The notes below the pieces were generated by a model. The model ran no database searches, was not told where the DNA came from, and saw nothing but the letters and a program-made list of their open reading frames with translations. From Myxococcaceae bacterium (GTDB taxonomy: Bacteria; Myxococcota; UBA727; JABDBI01), in the NCBI GenBank assembly GCA_016000045.1, contig JAECQY010000009.1:16823-80822 (forward strand): a stretch of DNA of 64,000 nucleotides, written 5' to 3'. The position numbers and the translations under genes are program-made. Positions 62,868 to 64,000 of the stretch are shown here, in pieces. Numbering within the stretch: the first letter of the stretch is position 1; each line of letters begins with the position of its first letter.

Positions 62868-64000
62868 TTAAGGATCCCTGCAGCAACGGACATAGTGCGG
62901 AGTGCTGATCCCACTGCTAGGACCAAGTTGATCGATATTTCCGGCACTAAAAAGGACAAGCCACGCGTAAGCTGGATTTGGTTCGTAGATCGTTGACGAC
63001 CAAAAATAATCTGCAGAGGTTCCAGGAAAAGCACTGGGATCGATAGAAGGGCCATAACGGTTAAAATCGACTAAGCTAGAAAGTTCTCGGATGGTTGGTA
63101 AGCGAAATGAAAATCCATTCAAATGCAACGAGTTGCAATAGGAACTTGCAGCTGTCTGATTCATAGTACTTGAACTTTGCGTTCTTTGCCAAACCAGCTC
63201 AGTAATACTGTCTCTTACAGTCTGGTCGGCCACACTCAGCGCCGATCCATCTTCATCTGTGTACCTGCACATTACGCTCATAAGCCCGGTTGAACGTACA
63301 CAGCGAGCATAGAAAGTAGCACTAACACCATAGTTACTACCAATGCCGCCATTGTAGTAATAGCCGCCGGTGCCCAAGTTCACATACCATGCATTAGCAG
63401 AAGAAGAGGCAGAATTTGTTGATGACCAGTAGTAGTAAGTTTGAGTACCAGGAAATACTGTGATATTGATGCATGGACTTGGACGTGTATAGTCGATCAG
63501 AGTCTGCAGTTCATCTACGTTAGGTAAGCGCCAATTACTTAAGTTACCTGTTGTTCGTTTGGCGCAATATGAAATGGAATCCGTCCAATTCATCGTTGTG
63601 TTGTTCATTTCAGATTCCCATTGCAAACCGGTTAAAGTGTCATTGACAATTCCATCAGATGAGTAGTAACGATTTAACTGACTTGTTCCATCTGAATATA
63701 CTCCTGTTGTACGATTCCAGAATGCTAAGATACCAGACCAGCAATTTTTAGACATGCTAATCGTATTCTCAGAGCTCATGCTTGTAGTGTGAGATAAATC
63801 AATGGATTGAGTGAGCGATGTTACAGATACTGAATCCGCTGTTGGCTGAACCGTGCTTTGTGATAAGGAGGTCGTTAAAACACTGAACAAAGAAGGGCTA
63901 GTGGTATCTATATTCGTTTCTGACACTGTTGGAGTTAGTGGAATTTGAAAATACAACCCATACTGCACAGCAGGGTGTTCAGATGGCGAGTCTCCAATCG
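62868..64000 (-). CDS. Adhesin-like protein with two Lcl_C modules, 5' partial
   Basis: The frame continues past the right edge; the visible part begins with SEHPAVQYGLYFQIP, the end of the family N-domain. A Ser/Thr-rich stalk follows (residues VSETNIDTTSPSLFS onward), then an A/B pair of Lcl_C modules (LSNWRLPNVDELQTL, GFSFRLPTIRELSSL), and the end HYVRCCRDP. The A module contains a Tyr/Gly-rich loop (TGGYYYNGGIGSNYG) where others differ. It is the fifth family member in the window and the shortest with a stalk. Confidence 0.85.
   Translation of the reverse strand, partial: IGDSPSEHPAVQYGLYFQIPLTPTVSETNIDTTSPSLFSVLTTSLSQSTVQPTADSVSVTSLTQSIDLSHTTSMSSENTISMSKNCWSGILAFWNRTTGVYSDGTSQLNRYYSSDGIVNDTLTGLQWESEMNNTTMNWTDSISYCAKRTTGNLSNWRLPNVDELQTLIDYTRPSPCINITVFPGTQTYYYWSSTNSASSSANAWYVNLGTGGYYYNGGIGSNYGVSATFYARCVRSTGLMSVMCRYTDEDGSALSVADQTVRDSITELVWQRTQSSSTMNQTAASSYCNSLHLNGFSFRLPTIRELSSLVDFNRYGPSIDPSAFPGTSADYFWSSTIYEPNPAYAWLVLFSAGNIDQLGPSSGISTPHYVRCCRDP

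Overview
The window comes from a Gram-negative bacterium that looks host-dependent. Gram-negative character is shown by BamA, LolA, a BamB/YfgM-like pair and lipoprotein signals. Host dependence is inferred from an ATP/ADP translocase of the NTT/Tlc family, a type III secretion switch protein (SctU) followed by a small protein and a SycD-like chaperone, a secreted OTU-type cysteine protease, an ankyrin protein, eukaryote-like Cys-rich, PAN and Hint domains, a pepsin-type aspartic protease and very large adhesin-like proteins. The exact phylum cannot be fixed from the sequence. The gene content would fit a deltaproteobacterial-type (Bdellovibrionota/Myxococcota-like) or other intracellular lineage, and this is inference only.

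Layout. 1-5.9 kb (+): surface-polysaccharide genes (partial nucleotidyltransferase, asnB, glycosyltransferase, polytopic membrane protein, WecA/MraY-type transferase). 6.1-10.1 kb (-): ankyrin protein and a compact heme operon hemC-hemD-hemB-hemE, in which hemC can only be read if an A10 tract next to the start codon is slipped. 10.1-15.1 kb: trxA, a MutT-type NUDIX protein, a BamB/YfgM-like pair and a lipoprotein with eukaryote-like Cys repeats. 15.1-20.5 kb: an accessory island with transposase and Rpn-nuclease remnants, the OTU protein and one intact Rpn nuclease. 20.5-30.8 kb: housekeeping and envelope genes (plsB, a shortened uvrA, lolA, bamA, photolyase, tRNA-Ser). 31.4-35.7 kb: a YVTN propeller protein, a secreted hypothetical, a pepsin-like lipoprotein and a short holB. 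35.9-42.5 kb (+): histone-like protein, prepilin peptidase, efp, Rsm22-type methyltransferase, sctU group and NTT translocase.

42.8-64 kb is a mosaic accessory region dominated by one surface-protein family. Three members visibly share a secreted N-terminal domain with a conserved NC[ST]..F...AC[DE] core, followed by a Ser/Thr-rich stalk. The C-terminal part then differs: 12, 4 or 2 Lcl_C (DUF1566) modules arranged in alternating A/B pairs, or a beta-helix-like repeat domain. A fourth Lcl_C protein carries a PAN/apple domain instead, and a fifth runs off the right edge. Two loci (49-53 kb and 58 kb) show the same translational coupling (TTATGA) between a small Ser/acidic-rich ORF and the large surface gene. 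The genes are interspersed with decayed IS481-, IS5- and IS6-type elements, a TrbJ fragment, a broken tyrosine recombinase, an ATPase fragment and truncated family members, so the locus appears to be reshaped by recombination. The working picture is a diversifying set of adhesins or host-contact proteins in an organism that also uses a type III system and imports host nucleotides. All family assignments are by eye from motifs; no database search was run.
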